A model generated the notes under the pieces. The model saw only the letters and a list, made by a program, of their open reading frames with translations. It searched no databases and was not told the DNA's origin. Below, one piece after another: positions 48,401 to 60,976 of a stretch of 64,000 nt of DNA (position 1 is its first letter; every line of letters starts with the position of its first letter). A program made the position numbers and the translations under genes. The DNA is from Cheilinus undulatus (Eukaryota; Chordata; Actinopteri; Labriformes; Labridae): positions 14,508,275-14,572,274 of the forward strand of contig NC_054881.1 in NCBI RefSeq assembly GCF_018320785.1, read 5' to 3'.

Positions 48401-49339
48401 ATGCGCCCTGATCTTGGAATTCTGACTCGGAAAGTCAGAGCAACTCTCAGTACCCCTAGTTACGAACTCCTAGCAAATGAAAGGCATTCAACTTGGGTGC
48501 GACATCCGAGGTAAATGGAATGCTGCATGATGTGTTATACAGGGGAAGTGATATAATCGGGGATGGGGGCAAACTAAAACAAAAGGTGCAACAATTTTGG
48601 ATTTTATTGAAAATCTATACATATTTAGGATTTTTTCATGGCACCAGTTTCGAACCAGAACACCCAAGAAGTCTTCTAAGAGGTATCAGGGAGAACTGGA
48701 GCAATAGTGGGGCGTGTAAGACCAGACAGACACACCGCCAATTACAGTTGGAAGATATGCAGAATATTATCTATCCCTGCATAAATAATAAAAATTGTCT
48801 CAATAGTCCTGAAATCACACCAGGGGTTTTCCAGCTAGGCAGCTGTTCAAGGAGAGAGAAACGCATCAAAGTGTGTTTTTAAGGTCTACACGACCACAGC
48901 GTATTTTATCATTTAGAGATTTGTTTTATTAATTCTATTACTACATAAATCCCTCCACAGTCATAAGGATGTAAAATGTTGGGTTTTTAATCACTTTTGA
49001 TATGGTTGACTTAAGACTTAAATATTTTTAAGTGTGCCTTCACAGAAAAACTTAGATTGTTCATTACTTTTTAAACTTATAAAAGGTCCTCTCTGTTGGC
49101 TCTCTAGCTGTTTTTTCCATATAATAACATTGTGCACCACAGGGGATGGGTATTCTAAATATTCTGTCACAGCCTTTACGGCCATATTAATTCTGTAACA
49201 TCTTTATCAATACACATTAGCAAGGAACATGATGATAAAGGTTCTTCTGATGGCGCCTGAATGTCTGTTGGGGGTCGGGAAGTGGGGTCAGCCATTATGC
49301 TTAGGAATCTAAGAGCACTATGTACGTTACATTAGAATG
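45451..49339. other. Gene-free stretch
   Basis: It is AT-rich and mostly unique to my eye. Short open frames (for example 48493-48882) match nothing I know and lack exon signals. I see no terminal repeats or tandem arrays. Confidence 0.6.
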
Positions 49340-49825
49340 ACTGGTCATGACTTTTGGTCAAATGTGGGGACATCTTCACCGTGAGCAGTTTTTGCTTAAA
49401 ATTTGATGCCAGGTCCGCAGTATTGACTTATTGGTCTAAATTCGAGGAGTTTCTGCTGTGGTCAATTTTTCACTTAAATTTGGTGACAGGTCTACGTTGA
49501 TGACTCATTTGTCAAATTTGAGTCATTTCCTCCAAGGCTGATTTTTCACTTAAGTTTGGCAGTCAGTCCCCAGTCATGACTTATTGTTCAAATTTTAAGT
49601 TGTTTCCATCGTAGTCAATTCTTTGCTCAAACTTGGCAACAAGTCCAGGGTCATGGCTTTTTGGTCAAATTTGAGTCAGTTTTTCCCTCAAATTTGGCCA
49701 CAGGTCTCTGTTGATGACTTATTTGACAAATTTTGAGTTGTTTTCTCCGAGGTTGATTTTTCGCTCAAATGTGGCAACAGGTCCTCAATCATGACTTTAA
49801 TTTGTGTCATTTCCTCCAAGGTTTT
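49340..49825 (+). repeat. Minisatellite, about 77-bp unit, seven diverged copies
   Basis: The anchor TCATGACTTNTTGGTCAAAT recurs near 49345, 49421, 49498, 49573, 49651, 49711 and 49789. Spacings are 75-78 bp except one of 60. Each unit continues TTTGAGTCATTTCCTCC, then TTGATTTTTCNCTCAAATTT, then GGCAACAGGTC. Another unit piece lies at about 50333-50365 beyond an inserted element. Confidence 0.9.
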
Positions 49826-50330
49826 AACCTGACACGCCAGATGGATGTGTGAAACATCTGGAAACCTTGGATATACAGCATTTGGGAAAGGGCAGAGTCT
49901 TTGAAAAAAACTCGGAGGGTGATTGGATGAACGTTCTGACTGTCACATATTTACAGGCCAATCAGGGCAACAAAACACGCAACGTTGTCGCTGCTACTGA
50001 CATGCACATGTGCAGCTACTGAGGAATTTACTGCATATGGTACTGCATGATGCAAACCATGGCAACTATAGACATGAAAAGAAAACAACTCAATGCTGTT
50101 CTTTGTTCTTCTTTTAACAAAGAAATGTCATCAAGTTCTGATAAAACTGGTGCTTTAGTAGCATCCACGCTAATGTCTTCCGCCATAATGGCACCAGCCT
50201 CTTGTTGCTGCTTGCTTATGTCACGACTCTGCCGCGCCCGAAAGTACTGGCCCTTGTCGCTGATTGGTCCTGTCACTTTCTAACCGGGCCCAAACGGTTC
50301 AGACAGGAACTTTGCAAGATGGATTCACTT
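49826..50330. mobile_element. Mobile element inserted in the minisatellite
   Basis: It starts TTAACCTGACACGCCAGAT, as does the element at 52291 (TTAACCTGACACGCCAGAC). The two share GGGCAGAGTCTTT/GGGCAGCACTTTT, TGTCACAT and CAATCAG. It ends in TTTGCAAGATGGATT, close to the GATGGATTTGCC end near 52954. Minisatellite sequence resumes right after it, so it inserted after the array formed. Confidence 0.65.
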
Positions 50331-50365
50331 GCAATCATGGCTTTTTGGTCAAATTTTGAGTCAGC

Positions 50366-52290
50366 TCTTTGAACTGGCTCATTCACGAACGACCCATCAC
50401 CACAGTTACAGTCTGTAAAAGGGAGCATCTGAGAGCTATGGTCTGCAGCTAGACCCCTTTCAGAAAAATCAAAACTTTGCTCAGTCAAAAGGGGGTATTA
50501 ACGCTTGCAAGCGTCTTGTAGAGTGTACCTCGTTTAACTGAAGATCTCATTGTTTGTTAGGAGACTGACCTAATGTTAACCAAAGAATGTATCTCAATAT
50601 CATTGGTAAATAAAAACACATTACAACAGAGGTTTTATGGCCCTATGTATTATCAAGAAAGTTAAACACAGCCTCTGACTGAGAGTCCTTTTCTACGTAT
50701 GTATTTTTTCCAGTGCCAGATGCAAACAAACACTCTATTGAGAAAGCAGCTTCAGAACAATTACTCCTTCAAAGGTGAGCTCAGGTGCTGCTCTTGGCAG
50801 TGGCGCTGGCTCAATTGCTTTGACATTCAATGATTTCTAAACAGTTCTAGGACAGTTGACACATTTATAGGTTATGCTAATATTCTAATCAAGCTCGAAC
50901 TTAGCTGCTAATCACCTTCTAAACATTGGTATTGGAGTGTAAATAGTCAAAGAAGTATTTTGGAGCGATGTGACTGACGTGGTTTCCTCCGGTGTCCGTC
51001 TGTTAAGCTCCTGGAAAGCACCCAAGTGAATATGAGCACCAGCGGATCATAACTCCAGATATTGAGGTTTGCAGTTCTCTTTTCCAGATGCTGTTGAGTA
51101 ATTAAAAAATAGCTTTCATTCTTTCCTTAATTTTTTAAAGCTGAGTCAAGCTTTTTTAAGTCTTAGCGCTGCAGTTCACTCCACTCTAACTCACATTAGC
51201 TGTAATACAATTATTCATAAAGGGACTTTATGTTTCATGAATTGTGGCAAAGCCAAAGAACAAGGCAGGAAGTAAAAGCCGAACTGTAATAATGTTTTCT
51301 TCTATAATGTAGTTGTTTTTTTCGAACAGCAGTTTTGTATAGAGGCCACAAGCTGCCATCTCAGAAAAATCTATTGGCAATAACATCATGAAAAGTCCAC
51401 TTCTTTAGTTTTGCTTTAAATAATTATGAAACTATTAATCTTTTATTAAGCTATTCATTAAAAAATATTGTAAAGTGGTTTCACATTGTAATCTTTTTTT
51501 TGTCTTATCGCATTTTTTAAATAATTTCTCTGTATTTGTTAAACTACCATAAAAATCTATCTGTTTTAATACTTTTGATTATTTTATTCACAGTCATGAT
51601 TTCATTTTTATTGATTTTAAGGCTAAAACAATTCCTAAAGTAATTCAAATCAAAGAAAATGATCTGCCACAAGGCTTCACTTAAATAAAGTCTTGTTTAC
51701 AGCGTGTTTTAAGAAGGCTTCGGCGTCCCAAGAGATTAGAGAAGACTTCATATTAATAATATGTAGATACAATCAAACATAACGACATTTATATATGGTG
51801 TTAAACTTTCATATTTTATAGTGGATTAATTTACAGACAAAAATGTGGTTGAAAAATTGTGAAATGAATGCCCTTTGAAAAAGACATCATATTCCTGTAA
51901 TACAAGTGTGCAGCTTTCATTGGCATCATTAGACCACTGTGTGAATGACTGAGCTTTCTTTCTATGAAGGTGAAACAAACAAAAATCAAATAAAAGTGGA
52001 GGTGATTGGTTAATTAAATTATAATGTGATAATTTGAATTGAAGTGATAAATTATGATTGGATTAATTTGAGGTTGATTTGATGAAAAAGGCGTAAATTT
52101 TATCTTTTGTTTTTCATACATCGTTTGTCATTAACAGTGCAAACATTTCAATCAAGAGAGCATTAATATGAGTTTAACAATGATTTATTTTACATGAATG
52201 TCTGAAGTTGTGAAATGTCTCTGGCAAATAGACTCAATTGTGATGTCTTTATGAACTTGAAAGGATAGTGAGGCCAACAGCAGGACAGGA
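50366..52290. other. Gene-free stretch
   Basis: Nothing recognisable is seen here: no exon-like frames, inverted terminal repeats or tandem arrays. Confidence 0.6.
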
Positions 52291-52999
52291 TTAACCTGAC
52301 ACGCCAGACTGACTGTTTCATATCAACACTGCATGGATGTATTTCACAATCATCTGGGAAAACTACCATAGAAAGCATTTAGGAAGGGCAGCACTTTTCA
52401 AAGAATTCTTGGAAAGTGATAAGAGGAATGTTCTGTCTGTCACATTCCTGATGGGTCAATCAGAGTGACAAGACAAAATGATCTCACACGCATGCTCTAC
52501 TCTTGTGCTGAAGGCTACCGCTAGTGTAGATTGGTAATGGTGGAGCTTCTCAGTCGATGAAATTGATGCCAAGGCCAGTCGGAAGATGTGGAAAAACATC
52601 ATCTCTAACAAGACAAGTTTTCAGTGTGGCTCTTTGCTCTTGTTTTGAAAAATAATGTGGTCCAGTTTCGATTAAAGCAACTAACAGCCGAGTGGCAGCA
52701 GCCATTGGATACACCAGCAAACCCCAACCATAACTATCACAAACCTATGCAGAAGCAGACTGGGAGAAGAGCGAGGACTCCTTTTCCATCATGAAAAGCT
52801 TTCAATACAGAAATGTGGTTCAGTACTAGTAAAACTGGAGTTATATCAAAACTAAATCCAAGGTACTCACTGTACTGGAGGCAGCCATTGCAAACGGCTT
52901 TGGTCCGAATAGCATTCGGTTCAGAACAAACACTGTGGATTGGAGCTTTTCAAGATGGATTTGCCTGATGACAGAGATGGAGTCTGGCAAATCCATCTT
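52291..52999. mobile_element. Second copy of the TTAACCTGACACGCC element family
   Basis: The left end is shared with 49826. Near the right end lies a perfect 14-bp inverted repeat, AAGATGGATTTGCC at 52952-52965 and GGCAAATCCATCTT at 52986-52999, around a 20-bp loop. No coding frame is seen. Confidence 0.6.
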
Positions 53000-53109
53000 C
53001 TTTGCAAGGTTAGAATAGGAGACCCCCCTATGGAGTCTAGACACTGGTGGTGGCCATGGAAGAAGAAGGATGAGTAAGAGACTTTTTAACCTCTGAGGAG
53101 CAGATATCC

Positions 53110-53280
53110 GAGGAGCTTGACCCTGAAATTGACGAGATGACTTTGAAGTATCAATGAAAGGATGCAGGATGTACAGAGGAACTTGACCTGGACACCAGTG
53201 AGATGACGATAAAGGGATGTAGGATGGCATGACGAAGCTGAACCTGGATACAGATGAGATGTAATGGAGGTGGCTGGGGT
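53110..53280. repeat. Short degenerate tandem repeat
   Basis: About three copies of a roughly 55-bp unit contain GAACTTGACCTGGACAC, GAGATGA and AAAGGGATG.AGGATG. The long minus-strand open frame across it is a by-product of the repeat. Confidence 0.6.
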
Positions 53281-53407
53281 GGAGGAGGGTGGCAGCGGTC
53301 GCACTGAAACAACTGACTGTGGAGGAAAGAGAACAGATTTTAAAATATGAAAGCTGCAAGATGATTGGATCGAGAGAGGTGCTGGCTGAAAGAGATTGGC
53401 TCAGAGC

Positions 53408-53945
53408 TTAAAGGGGACATATTTTACCCTAATAAGATAAGTTTATATTGGTCTCAGAGGTCCCCAAAACATGCCTGTGAAGTTAATTGCTGTAAAAACA
53501 CTCCAGTATTGGATTTTGCATGTCTAAAAACCCCTCTGTTTCAGCCCTTCTCAGAATGAGCCATTTCTGTGGCTTTAAATGGTAATTAGCTGTCTGACTC
53601 CATCCCTTACCACACCCCTCTCAGCAGGGTCAGTAGGGTAACCCACTGAGCTATCCAGCATCTCAGCAGGTAGCAGAGAGGAGAAGTAGACAAGGGCGGA
53701 ACTTTTTTCCAAGTGGGGAAGGATCCAATCAAACCTGGGGCAGGTGCTTAGGCTCCTGGTGAGGTCACTAGATGTAAAATCTGAGAACAGCTTGTTTCAG
53801 CACACATTTTCTGAAAGGTGGAGAAAGAGAGAGGGAGAGGAAATGGTACTTTTCTGGCACTTGAGGGGATTGTGGACAGGCCAGGGACACATATTTGTGT
53901 TAGAAAAGCCTGAAAAGTGATTTTTGCATAATATGTCATCTTTAA
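53408..53945. mobile_element. TTAA-flanked miniature element
   Basis: TTAAAGGGGACATATT at the left is inverted at the right end, AATATGTCATCTTTAA. TTAA at both borders suggests a piggyBac-type target. It is noncoding, about 540 bp. A partial inverted relative lies at 56837-56885. Confidence 0.8.
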
Positions 53946-54869
53946 GTGAGTAGACAGCCATACCAACTGATTACCAGGGTGGGAAAAGGGACACACAGAA
54001 GTTATGCTAAGCAACATTTTGATTTACCATCTAGGGGAAAGGAATTAAGGGATAAAAATGTTGGTGATTGGAATAATAAAGCATTAAAAATTCACGTAAA
54101 TTAAAATGTTAAGTATTGAAAATGTTTGTAAAGAGAAAATAAAAGTGAGAATGCAATAATCAAAAAATCAGTTTTCATCATTTGTATGTAATTTTTGACA
54201 TCCAGGTCTGAAAAACTTTCCACTTCCAGTCTACCCTGCCCTAAAATGTCTCAAACTTCACCCAAGAGTACATACTCTCAACTTCACAGCAGTAATAGAG
54301 AGTTTTTAAGACTTTTGGGTACCATTTATCTACTAAATTACCTTGAGGGAATTTTTAATGTGAGAAATTGTTGGTGGTTGTTAAAGTTTATTGTTTCATA
54401 AATTATGACATGAAATTGGAAATTCGTTGTTTTTAGGAAGCTCCAGGTGAATTTAGCCAGCACGCCCATCACAGACGCCTCCTGCCCTGCACTGGTACAG
54501 ACCACAGCAGCCCTCTCTCCACCAACAGCCCAGAGCAAAACCTTCCTTTAACAGGCAGAACCCAAGGGACTTGAGCTTGAAAAGTGGGATAGAAGAAGAG
54601 ACAAAGATTAGCCCATAAGAACATTTAATAAAGCCTAATGTTGCCTACTGACCCAGTGAGAGTGGTAAATGTACCTGGTGAGTTCAGGCCTGGTTTCTAG
54701 ACACCTGTAACTGTGGTCCAGACGTACTGAACACCAGCCATCAGAGCCGAGGACATAAATCATCACAGTGTCAGAAATGTTCTTTGGTCACTTTTTATGA
54801 CCAAATAGTCCTGTGTGTGTTTTCCACAGAGCTTTCACACTAACAGACGGCTGTGCTGTGTGATGGTAT
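53946..54869. other. Gene-free stretch
   Basis: I see nothing recognisable apart from AT-rich sequence and a moderately complex patch at 54440-54600 of unknown meaning. Confidence 0.55.
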
Positions 54870-55620
54870 GCATATGGATGAGGTCTGAGTCAGCGGGAGA
54901 TGTTTGTTTGGACGAAATGAGCAAAACCTCTATAGCTGCTCTGGGATGTTACCAACTCAAACTGAGCTTTCATCACGTCGTGTAAAAATTAGTGGTGGGC
55001 TTCCACAGGGTCAGGAGAGTGTATTCGAGGTACAGGGTGGTGGTCTTGGTTATGGTTGTGTGGCAGTGAAAAGGGTTCAGAAGAGGAAGCAGAGAGAGGG
55101 GGAAACAGAGCAAGAGGGCTGAGAGAGGAGAAGGAGAGCTCCAGCCGGGCGGCAGGCTGTCCAGCCTCTGCCTGCCCTGGGATTCCTCAGCAGCCTTAAA
55201 TATGCCAGTTATTTTTAACCGGCGACGTAACAGAGCCCAGCGCCGGCCCCCTCTGTTACAATATTTCCTTTCTGTCAGGAGGGGAAATGGAGGGGAGCCA
55301 CACTTCCTGGTCACATGACGTGGCCGAAATACGAGGGGAAGTGGGGAAAAGCGAGCGAGGGGAGGAGAGGGAGCCTGGTTGGCTGCCTCCTACCCACACC
55401 AGCCCACAAGTTCACTCAGCGCCTCCTTTCCTCCGAAGTTTAACCCCCACAGCTGGCCAGATGAGGCAGTCTGTTTTAATCAGATGCGAACGTCACAAGC
55501 TGGAGCAGAGATTGGCATTCGTGAGCCGTGGAGGAAATGAGCGAGCTGGGTACAGCGCATCGGGCAGACGAAGGGGTGGGAGGAGGGTCTGTGACGTCAG
55601 GGCCGAGGACCCGCCAGGAT
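54870..55620. promoter_or_regulatory. GC-rich candidate regulatory block upstream of klf4
   Basis: This block is clearly richer in G, C and CpG than its surroundings. It contains TGAGTCAGC (AP-1/MAF type, 54886-54894), a 9-bp inverted repeat GTAACAGAG/CTCTGTTAC around a GC-rich 15-nt loop (55227-55259), GTCACATGAC (E-box, 55310-55319) and a perfect CRE, TGACGTCA (55592-55599). It is about 13-14 kb upstream of klf4. It could be an enhancer, a CpG-island promoter of a noncoding RNA, or neither. Confidence 0.35.
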
Positions 55621-55739
55621 TAGAAGCCTCTAAAAAGAAAAGGACTGAGACTCTGCCAGAGCCAGAGAGAATGAGTTTCTGTGCGTGTCTGACATGGGAG
55701 AATCAGGGACTTCCCATGAGCTCACCTTGTTGACACACA

Positions 55740-56829
55740 GAGAACTTGGACTGGGTCATGTCTCAATCTGGGCTAAGCTCACAACCCGCAGAATGAGAAC
55801 CAGCATCTCAGCACAGACTGGGATGTTTCACTGGTTTCAAATAACTAACATCATCAGGTAGCAGAGGTCAGTTTAAGTCAGTGTTAATTTTGACAGCTAA
55901 TCTAGATTTAGTCTCAGGACATTTTCACACCTACAGTCACAATCATGGACTGATTTCTAACTCTTTGTCACACAGGGGCATTTACAAATGGACCAAAATG
56001 TGTGCTGTATGACGAAAACGTTCCCGAATTGGTTGGAATGTCTTGTGGTTTTTCAATAAAGTATTTGGTAATGCAACTTTGACACTAACACTTGAGGTAA
56101 ATACATATAAAAGAAACCATTCTGGTCACTAATGATTATTGAATTTAGAAATCATTGAATAAAAATAAAAAGGCCAATGCTTCCAGCTGTTATGTCGGAT
56201 TGAGGCGAGTTTGTGGTCCTACTACAAATGAACCACACCAGAGGCCCCATGAAAGTGAACCCAGACCCATGTCAGATGGCCTCGGTACAGTTGTTCGGTT
56301 GGTAGTAGGGCTCATTTGGCAGCTTTCACACCAGTAAAAATAAACCACATTAAATGGACAAATAGACTAAAGTTTATTTTAACTGAACCATTCAGATCAG
56401 GTGTGAAAGCACACAGAAGATCCAGTTCTTTCATTTCAGTCACTACCTATAGTCACTACATGTTTTTTTCAAGTGACTTATCAAGAAAAATTGTAAAATA
56501 AGAATAAAACCCTCTTGGATAAGAGCAGTGCAATGTCACTTCCTGCTTTCCAATGTGACCACACCCCCTTCTGGGAGAAAACAAGCCCTCAGAATGAATG
56601 GCGGTAGGTTGGAAAACATCAGTAACAACGCTTAAACGATTAAATGCCATTTTGTTGTTTTGTGCCTTAAACAATTAAAAAGCCATAATTTAAGGCATGT
56701 TCTGTTATTCTCAAATGATGAAAGAGTGTCAGAAAATAGTTCTGTGCCTTCTTGCTGAAACTAGAGAGGACAAAAGCAGGCAAATGTTAGACCCTGATCC
56801 TGTGTTCTCGATGACCTTAAACTCAACAA
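55740..56829. other. Gene-free stretch
   Basis: Mostly unremarkable. The part at 56320-56420, which begins GCAGCTTTCACACCAG and ends GGTGTGAAAGCACA, has weak inverted CTTTCACACC-type ends and may be a small DNA element. Confidence 0.45.
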
Positions 56830-56836
56830 TTTTTGG

Positions 56837-57070
56837 GGGGCTTTTCTAACAAAATATGTGCCCCTGGCCTGTCCACAACCCCCCCAAGAATAAAGTCTTT
56901 ATCAGTACTCCATCCGTCCATCCATTTTCTTCTGGGGCGCAGAGTTACATCGGCAGTAGGCCAAGCATGTCAGCCCATTCATCCCTCTCCCCAGTGACAT
57001 TTTCCAGCTCTTCCTGGGGGATTCCAACGCCGGATGAGATCCCTCCAGTGAGTCCCGAGTCTACCAAGAC
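56837..57070 (-). mobile_element. Inverted TTAA-element piece joined to a LINE 3' end
   Basis: 56837-56885 is the reverse complement of the right part of the 53408-53945 element (GGCTTTTCTAACA, CCTGGCCTGTCCACAA). It is followed by CATCCGTCCATCCATTTTCTTC, an inverted (GATG)n-type tail. After that comes minus-strand LINE 3' sequence (CAGTGACATTTTCCAGCTC, TTCCTGGGGGATTCCAA) matching the end of the 2779-3470 family. Confidence 0.65.
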
Positions 57071-60000
57071 TTGCATGTCAACTGCTAAAATAGAAAACTG
57101 AGCTGAAACAATTAAACTGGTGTTTATTTTTCTCTGACGAAGCCTGCAGACACAGATCAGACACGCTTTCTGGGTGTAAAATAAACACAAAATTTTAAAT
57201 ACAGTGTATTTGAGCCAGCATTGTTTTTTGGCCAAATTGACCTAAAATTTATGTGGAGCAGCTATACTCATCTGCAGCTGTGTAGAGCCTAGCTTCCCCC
57301 TCTCCTCTGATGGAGCAATGCTCACTGAAATCACGGGTGCTACTTTCACCAAGTACCACGTACAACACAACTTTAAAACACCAGAATGTCCCTTTAATTT
57401 TTATGTCGCTGGTTTCGACACAGATTTCTACAGTGGATTAGTATTTTATCAACTGGGACTTGCTGCAAAGTTTTGGAGTATATATAACAGCTGCTCTGAC
57501 CAAAAGAAATACACATGACTTCATGACAGGTCATGATGCTTGTTATGTCTAACACTGAGACAGAACAATCACGTTTCACTTTATATAAATAATCCTTAAA
57601 GTAAAGACAAATTTAACACTTGCACTCCCTCAAAATAACCCATTGTCTTGAGTTTGCCTGGTTGAATACCCAAAGACACAAGGTTTATTTTGAACCTGGG
57701 GTTGTGTCGGGGTATACTTTGGGTAAATTTTGATTCTAAGTGGTGAAATATGACTTTGAAAAAACTTGGCGACTAACAAGTGAAGAAGTCTTTTATATGC
57801 AGCAGCATTAATGTGAAAGATCATTCCATTTTTTAACTAGATGATGAAATAAAGTTGAAATTGAGTCACTTCTCACGGGACAATGCATTTCTAAATCAAG
57901 GGAGTGTCAGACTAAAACTAAAAGGCCGTTGTATCCTTAACAATAATATTTAGGTACTAATGGAGAGACATTAAGCCTTCAGCCTTAAGTTAAATTAACT
58001 AACTTCAAAAAGTAATACGCTGTACACAGTTTGACTATTGATAAGATTTGATTTACAGGAGTTTCAGTGTCTTGATCCTTTTCATTTCTTTTGCTTCAGG
58101 GTTATTTTTATGTTACCTTTATTTCATAGGACAGGAATAGAGATACAAGAACTGTTAAGAGGAGAGAGTTGCTACAGCAACCATTCATCTTTTATTCATA
58201 TTATTATTTCTGAATCCAACTCACTGTTGAAATGTTGAAGTTCTCTGCATGATCAACACTGTTTACCTTATAAAGTGCAGAAAACCTACTATAAGACTAC
58301 TACTGTCCTTTTCTGATATGGTTATTAGCCTAAAAATGCCTCAAAATAAGGTTATCTAAGGTTGAATACCAGTCAGCAGCTGTCAGCTATAAAAAAAACA
58401 TCGAGCAATCAACACTTTGATATGAGATTTCAAAGATTAAAAAAAAAACAATGGGAGACAAATAAATGAGCTTCAAGGAGGCCAAGTCATCTGTGAGCCT
58501 CCAGTGCAGGTGCAGAGACAAAAAAAATGTAATGGGAAAAATCTCAGAAAGAATGAAACATGTGGCGAAGAATTAATACATTCAAGAACTGAAGGTGATC
58601 AAGGGCATGGTACTTGTTTTGATTTTTGGTTCATAAGCAACAAAAATCTGCAAACATATAAGCGTTAAACTTGTGATTTTTTTTTTTTTTTACACAAGTG
58701 TGTAACTCCTGAGGATTTCTCTTAATAAGATGTGGATGCAAAGAGCTAGTTGTTTCAGCATGACAGCCTCTTTGGGTAATTTTCATGTAAAACTGGGATG
58801 AGCCAATTTGAAAAATTACACTTGTTTATTGATTCTGTGAATAAATCCGGTAACACTGAACATTGATATTAAGGTAGAAAACTCCAATGGTTGGGATTTC
58901 CATCCACCATGTCTTCATCTATTTGCTCATTTAAAAACGGCCTGGAAAAGCTACAAATTTCAAAAGAACTTCAAATATTGTAAAAAAAAAAATCTTTGTG
59001 TTTTAGGGAAGTTGAAAAGCTAGATTGTTGAAAAATGTGACTTTTTGCAGTGAAAGCACAAGTAACAAATAAACAGCGATGTCTCTGGATTAGCAAACTT
59101 AAATAGACACCCAGAGTCAGAGGCGTAGCTATAGATAGTACGGACATTGTGACTATACTGGGGCCTGTGGTACAAGCTGGCCCTGCTGAACAGCAAGGGA
59201 GGCCCTCAGTGGGAATATGTCAGTAGTATTTCCTTCTCTTCAGGACACCTTCACATTCAGTGATGAATGGTATCACCTGCTAAATATACCCTCAAATGTT
59301 GAGAAGGATGGCTGCAGACCAAACATCCAAGACGCCATATGTTTAAATATAAATTCAGGCCAAGTCATGCTGTTATCCATATCAGACAGATTAATTTGTC
59401 TATATTTCATACTAAGCTAATAAATATGACTATGCCATGTTTAACCTTTTTTTTTTTGCAGAGCTTGATGAAATGGATTCACAAAAACTGGAACCAAGAA
59501 TGTAAGGAAAATTGCTACTTAGCTGTCAGTTGGCTAAGATAAAATACACAAGTCTCCACTGCAAAAGTTTACATTTTAATGCTTGCGCCACATTAAGGAT
59601 GAAAATACTTTGAAGGAGGGGGATTTCACAGGCACACAAGATATAATTGAGATTCACATACAAATGGACTTATGATTGACTCGCCTCTGTAAAAGTACGT
59701 ACGTGGAATCAAGCGCTCTTCTTCTACAGTTTTTTTTTTTTTGTTTTTTTTTTTCCTTTTCCATGAGTAATGCCACATACTGCTCAACCTATTGACTCCT
59801 AATACTCCTAGTGGATTAACACATGTATAAATCTGAATTTACTTAAAACAGATTTCTAAAAAATATATTTGAAGGGATATTTTGGTATTTTTTAAATAGT
59901 AGTGGCATTAGTCTCCAGTGGTTTTAGTGGGTGTTGCCCCTTTAAGAAGGACTCCTGAGTTGTACTGGCAAAGAAGCTAGGTTGTACAGAGTTGCAGACT

Positions 60001-60974
60001 TGTACAATATCTTTGCCTAATTTTGTGAGCTTTACGTAAATGTGGCCCAAAACACAAATTTGGCTCAGTTGTTAACTATATTGAACACTTTTGAAGTGTG
60101 TTATTTCTCATCTGGAAAGACTCTACGTTGGACACTATTATGCAATGCAAGCTCTGGCTTCCAGCTACATGCTCTTCCGCCTCAGCGTATCTCAGCTGTT
60201 TGGGTCTGTGGGTTTCAACAGAGACATCAAGAACAATCTAAGCTAAATCAAGACTAAAATTAGCTTTTTAACTCAAGTAGCGATGAACCATTACTGTGTT
60301 TACAATGGGATACTTTATGAGCTGCAGTACACAGACGAACTCCAACAGATGGAGATTCAGTGGGAAGAGAGAGCTCGAGAGAAACTTCAGTCGAAACTAT
60401 TTAAGAGAAGAGATCCTGACTGACCTGATGATGTAGGTGTGGAAAACTGTGAGCCCATGTCCACGAGAGCTACTGTTGTCATGAGTGGGACTTCTCAACT
60501 CTTCAGGACGTCTCTGATTGAGGATAGTGGCTCACAGACACCTGCAGGCTGCATCACTCCCCATCCAGAGTTCCTGCCTTACTTGACGCTGGTGTTTTAT
60601 GGACCTTCTTCAATTTTCTGAAGATAAATTGGAATAACCAATCCAACCAGAAGAGCTGAACGGAAATTTGTCATCCAAGTAAGTTTACAGTTATTCTTCT
60701 AATGACTTATAATCAAATATGTTACAGTCAGTACGAATGCCACTACAAAAAAACATACCTCATACAACCCAACTTCAAAACTACTGAAATTTTCCTTGAA
60801 ATCTTTCATACCTTTGAATGGAAACCTTCGAAGAGAGACTACAGTATCTTTGTTGCTTTGTTGGCCAACATGGTTGCTCTGGGAGAATTTCACGCTATAA
60901 ATTTGCAACTCAAGAAGATTTTAGGGGCTGCCTGTTCTGAAATTTCCAAGAGTGCATATCTAAGAGCAGCTCAA
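57071..60974. other. Gene-free stretch
   Basis: No exon signals are seen. A T-rich run lies at 59729-59760. Segment 57240-57400 may be another dispersed repeat. Moderately complex sequence at 60270-60620 carries short open frames but no family I recognise. Confidence 0.55.
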
Positions 60975-60976
60975 TA

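Noticed and set aside
48493..48882. 129-codon plus-strand open frame
   Set aside because: No domain, no splice partners and no repeat relation are seen; probably chance.
49340..49825. CRISPR-like array of regular repeats
   Set aside because: Units are diverged and contiguous without distinct spacers, and the genome is a vertebrate's.
52841..53359. 172-codon minus-strand open frame
   Set aside because: It spans a mobile-element end and a short tandem repeat; no family similarity seen.
55287..55733. 148-codon plus-strand open frame
   Set aside because: It lies in GC-rich sequence with few chance stops, has no recognisable domain and has biased Arg/Glu/Ser composition. It is more likely part of a regulatory block.
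60270..60620. Possible exon cluster (moderately complex, open frames)
   Set aside because: No frame stays open through it, no matching splice sites are seen and I recognise no protein similarity.
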